DNA of 64,000 bases, from positions 1 through 64,000 of the forward strand of contig JAGHIA010000051.1 of NCBI GenBank assembly GCA_017887445.1. The letters run 5' to 3'. A model generated the notes under the pieces. The model was not told the origin of the DNA and made no database searches. It saw nothing but the letters and a program-made list of their open reading frames with translations. The DNA comes from Fusicatenibacter sp. GTDB taxonomy: Bacteria; Bacillota; Clostridia; Lachnospirales; Lachnospiraceae. The translations under genes were made by a program, and so were the position numbers. This document shows, piece by piece, positions 19,243 to 28,853 of this stretch (position 1 is its first letter; every line of letters starts with the position of its first letter).

Positions 19243-20205
19243 ATGTATTTGGATAAAAACGACAGTCCATATCTGTATGAGATGTTGTCCGGGGGGACAA
19301 ACAAAAAGTGGAAGATGAAGCCGTGGCAGGGTGTGGTGGTGTTTGTGGTACTGTTGGTGCTTTTCCAGCTGATCGGCGGATTTCTGTATCTGCTGTGGGG
19401 GATTCCTGCCAACGCCATAGCGGAGATGCTGTTTTTCTTCGGTGGTCCGGTACTGACCGCCAGACTGCTGGGGATTGACTGGAGAGATGTGTTTCCGGTA
19501 AAAAAGCCGAAAGCGCAGGGGGTGTTCGGAACGCTGCTCATGTGGTTCGGCGCCTACCAGTGTATGACGGCGCTTAGCATGGCGCTGGCTCTGTGGTTTC
19601 CCAGGGCCTTTTATTCCGAGGGAACCTCGATGAATTCGTTTGTCACAGGACTGCCGTTTTTGGGTTCTGTCCTGGTGGTCGCTTTGGCGCCGGCCGTCAG
19701 TGAAGAGGTGTTTCACAGGGGGATCCTCCAGTATTCGCTGCAGCCGCTGAAAAGAAAGTGGCTGATCATCACGCTGATGGGGGTGTATTTCGGCGTATTT
19801 CATCTGAGCCTGATACGGTTTCTTCCGATGATGTTTCTGGGCATGGTGATCGCATGGCTCCGGCAGGAATCCGGCAGCATGGTGTATGGAATGCTTTTTC
19901 ATTTTGTCAACAATTTCTATGCCCTGGCAGTCACGTTTCTGAGCAGTGGGATTTCCCAGACTGCAATGGAGCAAAGCTACAGCATTCCCCTGTACGCCGC
20001 CGGGTATTCGTTCCTGATTGCGGCGGTGGGGCCGTTTCTGCTTTATCTGGGAAGCTGGCTGGTGAAGCGTTCGGCTTCCAGGCAAAGAATCCTGCTGTTC
20101 CAGGGCAACCGGCGGGCGGTTATTCTGATGGCTGTGATCACAGCGGTTCTGGCTGCGGCGGGCCTGATCCTGTTCGTCGCCGGGATCCTGGTTTATCTGC
20201 GGTAA
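19243..20205 (+). CDS. CPBP family intramembrane metalloprotease
   Basis: Multi-TM, SEEVFHRGILQ (EExxxR), later FHLSLIRFLPMMFLG and HFVNN motifs. Confidence 0.85.
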   Translation: MYLDKNDSPYLYEMLSGGTNKKWKMKPWQGVVVFVVLLVLFQLIGGFLYLLWGIPANAIAEMLFFFGGPVLTARLLGIDWRDVFPVKKPKAQGVFGTLLMWFGAYQCMTALSMALALWFPRAFYSEGTSMNSFVTGLPFLGSVLVVALAPAVSEEVFHRGILQYSLQPLKRKWLIITLMGVYFGVFHLSLIRFLPMMFLGMVIAWLRQESGSMVYGMLFHFVNNFYALAVTFLSSGISQTAMEQSYSIPLYAAGYSFLIAAVGPFLLYLGSWLVKRSASRQRILLFQGNRRAVILMAVITAVLAAAGLILFVAGILVYLR

Positions 20206-20258
20206 CAGTGGCAGGCGGGAAAAAGATATGATACAATAGTGTATAATGGTAGCAGATG

Positions 20259-20345
20259 AGCCTGCCGCTATCCCGTGAGGTGTTTTCGCACAGAATGTGC
20301 GAAAATCCCGAGACATGCAGCGCGAAACTGCATGTAATGCAATGA
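20259..20345 (+). repeat. Family-A type I element, partial
   Basis: GCCTGCCGCTATCCCGTGAGGTGTTTTCGCACAGAATGTGCGAAAATCCCGAGACATGCAGCGCGAAACTGCATG matches 14921-15000. Confidence 0.85.
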
Positions 20346-20386
20346 GAAAATGTTTATGATCTAAACCAATGAAGGAGGAAACAGTT

Positions 20387-21262
20387 ATGGCACGAACAGC
20401 GGTTGCTACGGACAGCAACAGCGGAATCACCCAGGCACAGGGAGAGGAATTGGGGATTTTTGTCCTTCCGATGCCTTTTTTCATCAAAGGAAAGCTTCAT
20501 TTTGAGGATATCGACCTGACCCAGGAGCAGTTTTACCAGATGCTGGAGCAGGATTGCCCGGTATCTACTTCTCAGCCGTCTCCCGGCGATCTGATCGATT
20601 TCTGGAACAATATCCTGAAGGAGTACGATGAGATCGTCTATATCCCCATGTCCAGCGGATTGTCCACATCCTGTGACACTGCCATTGTACTGTCGGAGGA
20701 TTTCGACGGCAAGGTGCAGGTGGTCAACAATCAGAGGATTTCCGTTACTCTGCGCCAGTCGGTTCTGGACGCGAAAAAAATGGCCAACCGCGGCGTATCC
20801 GCGATAGAGATCAAAAAGATTCTTGAGGAGGATGCTCTGGACGCCAGCATCTACCTGATGGTGGACACGCTGAAATACCTGAAAAAGGGCGGACGCATCA
20901 CTCCGGCCGCGGCGATGATCGGCGCGGTGCTGAGCATCAAGCCGGTGCTGACCATACAGGGAGAGAAGCTGGACGCCTTTGAAAAGGTCCGCGGCGTGAA
21001 GCAGGCGAAAAAGGTAATGCTCAAAGCCATGAAAAAAGACATGGAAAAACGCTTCGCCAAAGAGCGGGCGGCGGGACTTATGACACTTCAGGTGGCGTAT
21101 TCCCATATTGATCAGGAAGTGCTGGATGCCTGGGTGGCGGAGGTAAAGGAAGCGTTTCCGGACTTTTCCGTGCATGTGGATCCGCTATCTCTCAGTGTGG
21201 CGTGCCATACAGGCCCTGGAGTTCTGGCCATTACCTGCGCGAAGAAATCGGCAATTTCGTGA
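20387..21262 (+). CDS. DegV family fatty-acid-binding protein
   Basis: ATDSNSGITQAQGEELGIFVLPMPF, TSQPSPGDLIDFW, SSGLSTSCDTA motifs. Confidence 0.9.
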   Translation: MARTAVATDSNSGITQAQGEELGIFVLPMPFFIKGKLHFEDIDLTQEQFYQMLEQDCPVSTSQPSPGDLIDFWNNILKEYDEIVYIPMSSGLSTSCDTAIVLSEDFDGKVQVVNNQRISVTLRQSVLDAKKMANRGVSAIEIKKILEEDALDASIYLMVDTLKYLKKGGRITPAAAMIGAVLSIKPVLTIQGEKLDAFEKVRGVKQAKKVMLKAMKKDMEKRFAKERAAGLMTLQVAYSHIDQEVLDAWVAEVKEAFPDFSVHVDPLSLSVACHTGPGVLAITCAKKSAIS

Positions 21263-21270
21263 TATTTTCC

Positions 21271-21299
21271 TTGACAACGACAAAAAGTCATGTTAACAT
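21271..21299 (+). promoter_or_regulatory. Sigma-A-like promoter for rplU operon
   Basis: TTGACA-17-TAACAT. Confidence 0.6.
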
Positions 21300-21388
21300 G
21301 CAAGAGTATGCCGCACAGAGAGGTAAAAGCGCCGGTGGTCATGTTTCCGGTCACCGAATCTGGCGAGTAATGATAATAGGAGGTGCCA
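21300..21388 (+). ncRNA. Candidate ribosomal protein L21 leader
   Basis: Structured 5'UTR (GGTGGTCATGTTTCCGGTCACC hairpin, GCCGCACAGAGAGG) directly upstream of rplU, the location of the known Firmicute L21 leader. Confidence 0.5.
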
Positions 21389-21389
21389 T

Positions 21390-21695
21390 ATGTACGCAAT
21401 TATTGCAACAGGTGGTAAACAGTACAAAGTAGCCGAGGGCGATGTTATCAGAGTAGAAAAGCTGGGCGTAGAGGCTGGCGAGACCGTTACTTTCGATCAG
21501 GTACTTGCAGTGAGCAATGACGGACTGAAAGTAGGCGAGGATGTCAAAGACGCATCTGTAACCGCTTCTGTCGTTGAAAACGGTAAAGGCAAAAAAGTTA
21601 TCGTTTACAAGTACAAGAGAAAAACTGGTTATCACAAGAAAAACGGTCACAGACAGCAGTACACAAAGGTGAAGATTGAAAAGATCAACGCCTAA
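21390..21695 (+). CDS. rplU: 50S ribosomal protein L21
   Basis: [25 protein letters not shown]...[25 protein letters not shown]. Confidence 0.98.
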   Translation: MYAIIATGGKQYKVAEGDVIRVEKLGVEAGETVTFDQVLAVSNDGLKVGEDVKDASVTASVVENGKGKKVIVYKYKRKTGYHKKNGHRQQYTKVKIEKINA

Positions 21696-21701
21696 TTGCT
21701 T

Positions 21702-22022
21702 ATGATCCGTATAACAGTAACGCAGAAAGACGGCGCATACGTTTCCATTGAATCCAAGGGACATGCAGGCTATGGGCAGGAAGGACAGGACATCATATGT
21801 TCCGCAGTATCGGCCCTTGTGGTCAATACGGTGAATTCAATCGAAACATTTACGGAAGACAGGATCGTGTGCCAGGCAGACGACGGTTATGTGAAGTTTT
21901 CATTTCCGGACGGCTACGGCGGGCAGACGGAGCTTCTCGTAAAATCGCTTTTACTGGGCCTAGACAGTATACGCCGCGATTATGGAACAAAGTATTTAAA
22001 AATCGCATTCAGGGAGGTGTAG
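21702..22022 (+). CDS. prp: Ribosomal-processing cysteine protease Prp (YsxB)
   Basis: [21 protein letters not shown] with catalytic His/Cys; between rplU and rpmA. Confidence 0.93.
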   Translation: MIRITVTQKDGAYVSIESKGHAGYGQEGQDIICSAVSALVVNTVNSIETFTEDRIVCQADDGYVKFSFPDGYGGQTELLVKSLLLGLDSIRRDYGTKYLKIAFREV

Positions 22023-22026
22023 ACTC

Positions 22027-22317
22027 ATGTTAAATATGAACCTTCAGATTTTCGCTCATAAAAAGGGAGTTGGGGCTACCAAGAACGGCAGAGATGCCGA
22101 GTCCAAGAGATTAGGAGCAAAAAGAGCTGACGGACAGGTTGTAAAAGCTGGAAACATCCTTTACAGACAGCGCGGAACCAAGATTCATCCTGGTATCAAC
22201 GTTGGAAGAGGAAAAGACGACACACTGTTCGCACTGGTTGACGGCCGCGTATCTTTCGAGAGAAAAGGTCGTGACAAAAAGCAGGTTTCTGTATATCCTG
22301 TATCAGTAGAAGAGTAA
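22027..22317 (+). CDS. rpmA: 50S ribosomal protein L27 with N-terminal propeptide
   Basis: [37 protein letters not shown]. Confidence 0.97.
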   Translation: MLNMNLQIFAHKKGVGATKNGRDAESKRLGAKRADGQVVKAGNILYRQRGTKIHPGINVGRGKDDTLFALVDGRVSFERKGRDKKQVSVYPVSVEE

Positions 22318-22465
22318 TTTACTATTCACAGCAGCCGCAAACACTTGCTGTTTGCGGCGTGGAAACGTGATTCAGGTGTAGCGGCTCCCATTCGCCAAGC
22401 GGATTTTCATTGGGGCCGTGAAATTCCTGTGAACGACTGTGAAAAGTTATGAGGAATGACACATG

Positions 22466-22505
22466 CGGCTTCAAATCTTTGTAGGGTTTGAAGCCGTTTT
22501 TATAG
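22466..22505 (+). terminator. Intrinsic terminator/attenuator just upstream of obgE
   Basis: CGGCTTCAAATCTTTGTAGGGTTTGAAGCCGTTTTTATA ends ~15 nt before obgE ATG. Confidence 0.7.
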
Positions 22506-22520
22506 CATAAGGAGATAGAA

Positions 22521-23813
22521 ATGTTCGCAGACAGAGCAAAAATAATCATCCGTTCCGGCAAAGGCGGCGACGGCCATGTCAGCTTCCGCAGGGAGCTGTT
22601 TGTGCCCAACGGCGGGCCGGACGGCGGTGACGGCGGCAAGGGCGGCGACGTGATCTTTGAGGTCGACGAGGGACTGAACACCCTGTTCGAGTACCGCCAC
22701 AAAAGAAAATTTTCTGCCCAGGACGGCGAACCAGGAGGAAAGCGCCGCTGCCACGGAGGCAACGGTTCGGATCTGATCCTGAAAGTGCCGGAGGGCACGG
22801 TGGTCATGGAGGCTGAGAGCGGCAAGGTGATCGCCGACATGTCCGGGGAGAACCGCCGCCAGGTGGTGCTCAAAGGCGGCCGCGGCGGCAACGGGAACAT
22901 GCATTACGCCACGGCGACCATGCAGGTGCCAAAGTACGCTCAGCCGGGACAGCCGGCTCAGGAGCTGGAGGTGCGTTTGGAGCTGAAGGTGATCGCCGAC
23001 GTGGGACTGATCGGTTTCCCCAATGTGGGAAAATCCACGCTGCTTTCCAGAGTTACCAACGCGGAGCCAAAGATCGCAAACTATCATTTCACCACATTGA
23101 CGCCGAACCTTGGCGTTGTGGACATGGAAGGCTGCGGCGGCTTCGTGCTTGCGGATATTCCGGGACTGATCGAGGGAGCTTCCGAGGGCGTGGGACTGGG
23201 ACATGAGTTTCTGCGTCATATTGAGCGTACCCGCGTGATGATCCATGTGGTGGACGCCGCTTCCACGGAAGGGCGCGACCCCATCGACGATATTTACAAG
23301 ATCAACAAGGAACTGGAGGCTTACAATCCGGAGCTGGCCAGCCGCCCCCAGGTGATCGCGGCCAACAAGACGGACGCCGTTTACATGGACGGAGAGGACC
23401 CGGTAAGCCGGCTGAAAGCGGAGTTTGAACCAAAAGGCATCCGGGTATTTCCCATTTCCGCGGTTAGCGGCAAGGGACTGAAGGAACTGCTGTATTATGT
23501 GCAGGAACTTCTGAACCAGCTGCCCAAGGAGCGTCTCGTCTTCCAGCAGGAGTTTTTCCCGGAGGACGCGCTGACGGTGGAGAAGCTTCCGTACTCTGTG
23601 GAGCGGGATGAGAAGGATCCCCATGTGTTCATCGTGGAGGGACCCAAGATTGAGAAAATGCTCGGCTATACCAACCTGGATTCTGAGAAGGGATTCGCGT
23701 TTTTCCAGCGTTTCCTGAAGGATACGGGGATCCTGGAGGAGCTGGAGCAGGCCGGTATTGAAGAGGGCGACACCGTCCGCATGTACGGTCTGGAGTTTGA
23801 CTATTACAAGTAA
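22521..23813 (+). CDS. obgE: GTPase Obg/CgtA
   Basis: Glycine-rich Obg fold (GGDGHVSFRRE, GGDGGKGGDVIF), GFPNVGKSTLLSRVT, ADIPGLIEGASEGVGLGHEFLRH. Confidence 0.97.
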   Translation: MFADRAKIIIRSGKGGDGHVSFRRELFVPNGGPDGGDGGKGGDVIFEVDEGLNTLFEYRHKRKFSAQDGEPGGKRRCHGGNGSDLILKVPEGTVVMEAESGKVIADMSGENRRQVVLKGGRGGNGNMHYATATMQVPKYAQPGQPAQELEVRLELKVIADVGLIGFPNVGKSTLLSRVTNAEPKIANYHFTTLTPNLGVVDMEGCGGFVLADIPGLIEGASEGVGLGHEFLRHIERTRVMIHVVDAASTEGRDPIDDIYKINKELEAYNPELASRPQVIAANKTDAVYMDGEDPVSRLKAEFEPKGIRVFPISAVSGKGLKELLYYVQELLNQLPKERLVFQQEFFPEDALTVEKLPYSVERDEKDPHVFIVEGPKIEKMLGYTNLDSEKGFAFFQRFLKDTGILEELEQAGIEEGDTVRMYGLEFDYYK

Positions 23814-23863
23814 AAGAAAGGATATGTTACTACGGTTTGTAAGAACAGTAACAAGGAGATAAA

Positions 23864-24154
23864 ATGACAAGTAAACAGAGAGCTTATCTGAAAGGTCTTG
23901 CCATGACCATGGATCCGATTCTCCAGGTGGGCAAGGGCAGCGTGACGCCGGAATTCACCGCGTCGGTGGCCGAGGCGCTGGAGGCCAGAGAGCTGATCAA
24001 GATCAGCGTGCTGCAGAACTGCCTGGACGATCCACGGGAGATCGCTGCGGTGCTGGCGGAACGTACCAGATCCCAGGTGGTTCAGGTCATCGGTAAAAAG
24101 ATCGTGTTATACAAAGAAGGAAAACAGGACAAGAAAAAGATACAGTTGCCGTAA
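23864..24154 (+). CDS. yhbY: YhbY-family (CRM domain) RNA-binding protein
   Basis: MTSKQRAYLKGLAMTMDPILQVGKGSVTPEF...GKKIVLYKEGK. Confidence 0.93.
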   Translation: MTSKQRAYLKGLAMTMDPILQVGKGSVTPEFTASVAEALEARELIKISVLQNCLDDPREIAAVLAERTRSQVVQVIGKKIVLYKEGKQDKKKIQLP

Positions 24155-24167
24155 GGAATCGAAAGCG

Positions 24168-25457
24168 ATGGAAAAGAAAACCAGAAAAATCGGTATTATG
24201 GGAGGTACCTTCGATCCGATTCATATCGGACATCTGATCCTTGGAGAGGGCGCTTACCGGCAGTTCGGCCTGAACGAGGTCTGGTTTATGCCGGCGGGAA
24301 ATCCTCCCCATAAACAGAACCGGGAGGGCCGCGCCACAGACGAGCAGAGGGTGGAGATGATCCGCCGCGCAATCGCCGGCAATCCCCATTTCGCCCTCTG
24401 CCTGGAAGAGATGAACGCGGACGGATTCACCTATTCCTACCGGACTCTGGAGGCGCTGAACCTCAGGTATCCGGACGCGGAATTTTACTTTATCCTCGGT
24501 GCGGATTCCCTGTTTGATTTTCACAAGTGGCGGGAGCCGGGACGTATCTGCCGGGCGTGCCGTATTGTCGTCGCCACGAGAAACCAGGTGAGTGATGAAA
24601 AACTGGATGAGGCCCTGGAAAGAAACAGAGAGCAGTTTCAGGGAGAGTTTCTCAAGCTGGACACGCCAAACCTGGACATTTCTTCCGGAAACATCCGGGA
24701 AAGGATCCGGGAGGGGCAGACCATCCGCTATTACCTTCCCGACGCTGTGATCGGTTATATCCGCGAGTATGGAATTTACGGCTGCCAGCCGGCGGCGGAA
24801 CCGTTTGACCGGCAGGCGGCGCAGGAACAGGAGGACACACAGATGGCAGGCACACAGAAGCTGTGGAGCATTGATAAAAAACTGCGGAAGGAGCTGGACG
24901 ACAGCCGGTACCGCCACACTCTGGGCGTCATGTTCACCGCGGCTTCCATGGCTATGGTGTTCGGCGTCTCCCTGGAACAGGCCCAGACGGCGGGACTGCT
25001 TCACGACTGCGCCAAGTGCATCCCCAACGAGAAAAAAATTTCCATGTGCCGGAAGCACAAGGTACCACTGACGGCTTTTGAGGAGACGCATCCGTTTCTG
25101 ATCCACGCCAAGCTTGGCGCGTATCTGGCGGGAAAGAAATATGGGGTTGAGGACCGGGAGGTGCTTGGGGCAATCACCTGGCATACCACCGGAAAACCGG
25201 AGATGACTAAGCTGGAAATGATCGTCTATATCGCGGACTATATTGAGCCGCAGAGGGACAAGGCGCCGCGGCTGGCCGAGATCCGGCGTCTGGCTTTTGA
25301 AGACCTGGAGGAATGTATGTATCAGATCCTGAAGGACAGCATGGCTTATCTGTCGGCCAATCCGGAAAATCTGGACCGGACCACGGAGGCCGCGTACAAA
25401 TATTATAAAAAACTGCACGACAGCAGAAAACAGCAGGATGTGAAAGTTTGGAAGTAA
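24168..25457 (+). CDS. nadD: Fusion of nicotinate-nucleotide adenylyltransferase (NadD) and YqeK-type HD phosphohydrolase
   Basis: GIMGGTFDPIHIGHLILGE...SSGNIRERIREG (NadD) then RYRHTLGVMFTAASMA...GLLHDCAKC...HAKLGAYLA (HD/YqeK) in a single ORF. Confidence 0.92.
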   Translation: MEKKTRKIGIMGGTFDPIHIGHLILGEGAYRQFGLNEVWFMPAGNPPHKQNREGRATDEQRVEMIRRAIAGNPHFALCLEEMNADGFTYSYRTLEALNLRYPDAEFYFILGADSLFDFHKWREPGRICRACRIVVATRNQVSDEKLDEALERNREQFQGEFLKLDTPNLDISSGNIRERIREGQTIRYYLPDAVIGYIREYGIYGCQPAAEPFDRQAAQEQEDTQMAGTQKLWSIDKKLRKELDDSRYRHTLGVMFTAASMAMVFGVSLEQAQTAGLLHDCAKCIPNEKKISMCRKHKVPLTAFEETHPFLIHAKLGAYLAGKKYGVEDREVLGAITWHTTGKPEMTKLEMIVYIADYIEPQRDKAPRLAEIRRLAFEDLEECMYQILKDSMAYLSANPENLDRTTEAAYKYYKKLHDSRKQQDVKVWK

Positions 25458-25513
25458 ATTTCCAAATCTACCATTATTGGCGCAGCTAGTGCGCCATGAA
25501 AGGAGAAGAAATG
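25443..25513 (+). repeat. Family-D leader cassette, copy 1 (upstream of rsfS)
   Basis: GAAAGTTTGGAAGTAAATTTCCAAATCTACCATTATTGGCGCAGCTAGTGCGCCATGAAAGGAGAAGAAATG; near-identical to 47386-47457. Confidence 0.9.
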
Positions 25514-25861
25514 AACGCATCAAAAGAAATGGCGCGTCTGGCGGTAGAGGCGCTGGAGGACAAAAAGGCCGCGGATATCCGCGTGCTGGACATTGAAAAG
25601 ATTTCCACGCTGGCCGATTACTTTATCATCGCCAGCGGAACCAACCGCAACCAGGTGCAGGCTATGGCCGACAATGTGGAGGAGGTTCTCGCGAAAGCCG
25701 GCCACCACGCGAAGCAGACGGAAGGTTATCGCAACGCAAACTGGATTCTTCTTGATTACGGCGATATCGTCATCCATCTGTTTGACGAAGAGAACCGACT
25801 GTTTTACGATCTGGAGCGTATCTGGAGAGACGGCGAAGAGATCGATAAGGAAACGCTTTGA
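25511..25861 (+). CDS. rsfS: Ribosomal silencing factor RsfS
   Basis: MARLAVEALEDKKAADIRVLDIEKISTLADYFIIASGTNRNQVQAMADNVEE...DYGDIVIHLFDEENR. Confidence 0.96.
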   Translation: MNASKEMARLAVEALEDKKAADIRVLDIEKISTLADYFIIASGTNRNQVQAMADNVEEVLAKAGHHAKQTEGYRNANWILLDYGDIVIHLFDEENRLFYDLERIWRDGEEIDKETL

Positions 25862-25898
25862 TCATATTGTTATTCACTTAGAAAGCGGGGAACAATAG

Positions 25899-26915
25899 TT
25901 GGAAATAAAGGAAATAGTCTTTGACTCCATCGATCAGCAGCAGGCCGTGTTCGGTATGCAGGACAGCTTTGTGAAGATCATCGAGAAAGCGCTGCCAGTG
26001 ACGGTGAGTCTCAGGGATTCCAAGGTGGAGCTTCGCGGCGATTCCGGACGGGATGTGCGTCTGGCGGCGGACGTGATGATCTCCCTGCGTCAGATGTACG
26101 ACCAGGGGGAGAAGCTCAACAGCGACACGGTGTACCGGCTGCTGGAGGATGTACAGGACGGCACTCTGGACGAGACGTTCCAGGCCATGGGAAGCGTGGT
26201 GGCGCTGAACCACAAAGGCGTGCCGATCAAGTGCAAGACCATGGGACAGAAAAATTATGTGAAGGCGCTGCGGGAAAATGTGGTGACCATCTGCATCGGG
26301 CCTGCCGGTACGGGAAAAACGTACCTGGCGGTGGCGCAGGCAGCCAAGGAACTGAGAGACGGTCAGATCGACCGGATCATCATGAGCCGTCCGGCCATCG
26401 AGGCCGGCGAGGAGCGGCTTGGGTTCCTGCCCGGGGATCTGGCCCAGAAGGTGGATCCATATCTGCGGCCTTTGTACGACGCGCTTCACGATATTCTGGG
26501 CGCGGACCGGTCGGACAAGCTGAGAGAGCGGGGAATCATTGAGATCGCGCCGCTGGCCTATATGCGCGGGCGGACGCTGAACAACGCGCGGGTTATCATC
26601 GACGAGAGTCAGAACGCTTCTCTCTCCACACTGAAAATGGCGCTGACCCGTCTGGGAGAAAACTCCCGTATGGTGCTCACCGGTGATGTGACTCAGATCG
26701 ACCTGCCCCATGCCCAGGATTCCGGTCTGGAGAAATGCGCCAATATCCTGGGTTCCATTGAGGGGATCGCGGTGACGAAGCTGAATAACCGGGATGTGGT
26801 GAGAAACAAGATCGTTAAGGATATTGTCAAGGCATTTGAAAAGGAAGAACAGAAAAAGCAGGAGAAGTCGGAGGGCCGTAAGGGGATCCGCCGGCAGAGA
26901 GGCGGGCGTTCATGA
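25899..26915 (+). CDS. PhoH family protein
   Basis: GPAGTGKTYLAVAQA, RPAIEAGEERLGFLPGDLAQKVDPYLRPLYD; TTG start. Confidence 0.95.
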   Translation: MEIKEIVFDSIDQQQAVFGMQDSFVKIIEKALPVTVSLRDSKVELRGDSGRDVRLAADVMISLRQMYDQGEKLNSDTVYRLLEDVQDGTLDETFQAMGSVVALNHKGVPIKCKTMGQKNYVKALRENVVTICIGPAGTGKTYLAVAQAAKELRDGQIDRIIMSRPAIEAGEERLGFLPGDLAQKVDPYLRPLYDALHDILGADRSDKLRERGIIEIAPLAYMRGRTLNNARVIIDESQNASLSTLKMALTRLGENSRMVLTGDVTQIDLPHAQDSGLEKCANILGSIEGIAVTKLNNRDVVRNKIVKDIVKAFEKEEQKKQEKSEGRKGIRRQRGGRS

Positions 26916-27430
26916 CACTGAATTTTGAAAACGAAGGCGGGTTTTCTTTTCCGTTTGACCCGGAGGCGCTGGCCTGCCAGGTAGCGGAGCAGGTACTGGA
27001 TATGGAGCAGTGTCCCTATGAGGCGGAGGTGGAACTGATCCTGACGGACCCGGAGACTATTCGCCGGATGAACCGGGAATTTCGCGGGATCGACCGGGAG
27101 ACGGACGTTTTGTCGTTTCCTATGGTTGAATATCCCCAGCCGGCGTCCTTTGACTTTCTGGAGACGGAAGCCGGGGACGGCTGTTTCCACCCGGACAGCG
27201 GAGAATTGCTGCTGGGAGACATTGTGATCTCTGTGGAGCGGGCGAAAGCGCAGGCGGAGGAATACGGTCACAGTCTGAAGCGCGAGTATGCTTTTCTTGT
27301 GGCCCACAGTATGCTCCATCTGCTGGGGTACGACCACATGACGCCCGACGAGGCCGCAGTGATGGAGCAGAAGCAGGAAGCCGCGCTCCAGGCGCTGGGG
27401 ATCACGCGGGAGCAGGAAAGCGGTGAGTAA
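26912..27430 (+). CDS. ybeY: rRNA maturation endonuclease YbeY
   Basis: HSMLHLLGYDHMTPDEAAVM zinc motif. Confidence 0.95.
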   Translation: MTLNFENEGGFSFPFDPEALACQVAEQVLDMEQCPYEAEVELILTDPETIRRMNREFRGIDRETDVLSFPMVEYPQPASFDFLETEAGDGCFHPDSGELLLGDIVISVERAKAQAEEYGHSLKREYAFLVAHSMLHLLGYDHMTPDEAAVMEQKQEAALQALGITREQESGE

Positions 27431-27436
27431 CGATTC

Positions 27437-27465
27437 GTAACAGTTCAGCTTTGCGGAACTGTTAC
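27437..27465. repeat. Family-A palindrome, short
   Basis: GTAACAGTTCAGCTTTGCGGAACTGTTAC. Confidence 0.75.
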
Positions 27466-27549
27466 AACGATTCCGCCAGCTTCCTTCCAGTGATTTGAAT
27501 AAACAGAAAAAAAGAGCCGATACTATAAACAAAAAAGGAGTGGCAGCAC

Positions 27550-27966
27550 ATGAAAAAATTTGTTTATTGCATCGGCTTTTTTGTACTCTTTCTGGCGGTA
27601 GGCGCGGGTTTTTACGCCAGTTACCGGTATGGGGCGGCGCAAAGCGCCGGACAGGCTGCCCAGGCGGAAGGAAAAACGGACGACCGTGAGCTGGACGTGC
27701 AGGAAGCCGCCGCCAGGGAAGCGTCCGCGGGTGTTCCCCTGGAGTCTTACGCGGTGGAGACAGAGGCAAAGGCCGCGGTGGGATATATTCTGAAAGAGGA
27801 GAACGACAGGGTGGTAGTGTACTGTGCCGACGGGACCACTCTGTTTGAGTATACGGATATTTTTGTTTCAGAGCTTCCCTATGAGCTGCAGAGCCAGATC
27901 CGCAGGGGAAAAGAAATTTCCGGTTCCGCCCAGCTGTACAGTTTTCTTGAAAATTATTCCAGCTGA
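27550..27966 (+). CDS. Small membrane-anchored protein with BofC-like C-terminal region
   Basis: N-terminal TM/signal anchor; C-terminal GYILKEENDRVVVYCADGTTLFEYTDIFVSELP. Confidence 0.55.
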   Translation: MKKFVYCIGFFVLFLAVGAGFYASYRYGAAQSAGQAAQAEGKTDDRELDVQEAAAREASAGVPLESYAVETEAKAAVGYILKEENDRVVVYCADGTTLFEYTDIFVSELPYELQSQIRRGKEISGSAQLYSFLENYSS

Positions 27967-28049
27967 TGGGAGAGGAAAGGTAGACAAAAGAAAAAAACTG
28001 TTGTAGAATAAAATGAACTGGTTAACGATTTAACAAGGAGCAGCGACAG

Positions 28050-28262
28050 ATGAATATAGAAAGAATCAACGAGCTTGCCCGGAAGGCCCGCGCCGAGGGA
28101 CTGACACCGGAGGAAAAAGCCGAGCAGCAGAAGCTGCGGCAGGAATATATCGCGGCGGTGCGGATGAATCTGAGGACACAGCTGGACAGCATCGATATAC
28201 AGGAAAAAGACGGAACCATCACAAACCTGGGAGAAAAATATGGAAAGCAAAGAAAACATTAG
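28050..28262 (+). CDS. DUF896 / YnzC family protein
   Basis: [48 protein letters not shown]. Confidence 0.93.
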   Translation: MNIERINELARKARAEGLTPEEKAEQQKLRQEYIAAVRMNLRTQLDSIDIQEKDGTITNLGEKYGKQRKH

Positions 28263-28788
28263 AAAAACAGCAATGTCGAGAAGAAAGACTCTGACTCTGG
28301 AGGCGATGAAGGAGAAAAGCGCCGCCATTTGTGAAAAGCTTTTACAGCTGCCGGAGTTTCAGGAGTCAAAGCATATTTATGTATATATGGACATCAAAAA
28401 AGAAGTGATGACCAGGGAGTTCATTAAAAAGGCCTGGGCCCTTGGAAAGACGGTAGCGGTGCCCAAAGTGCTGGGGGACGAGATGGAATTTTACTGGCTG
28501 ACGTCCTTCGCCCAGCTGGAGCCTGGATACTTCGGCGTGGCGGAGCCCACTTACGGGGATATTGCCAGAGACGAGGACGCGTTTATTCTTGTGCCTGGCG
28601 TAGCCTTTGACGTGGAGCGCCACCGGGTAGGCTACGGCCGGGGATATTACGATAAGTATCTGGCAAAGCATCCCAATCTGCGGTCCGCGGCGGTAGCGTA
28701 TGACCTGCAGGTATTTCCGGAGGTACCCCACGAGGAGCTGGATATCCGTCCCACGGTGCTTGTGACAGAGACCACCGTGTACCGCTGA
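28240..28788 (+). CDS. 5-formyltetrahydrofolate cyclo-ligase
   Basis: [11 protein letters not shown]..., [25 protein letters not shown]. Confidence 0.93.
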   Translation: MESKENIRKTAMSRRKTLTLEAMKEKSAAICEKLLQLPEFQESKHIYVYMDIKKEVMTREFIKKAWALGKTVAVPKVLGDEMEFYWLTSFAQLEPGYFGVAEPTYGDIARDEDAFILVPGVAFDVERHRVGYGRGYYDKYLAKHPNLRSAAVAYDLQVFPEVPHEELDIRPTVLVTETTVYR

Positions 28789-28853
28789 AAACGATTGTCA
28801 GCCGCCGAAAGCGGCAAAGCGCCGGATAAGTCCGGCGGAGAAAGGAGGCCGTT

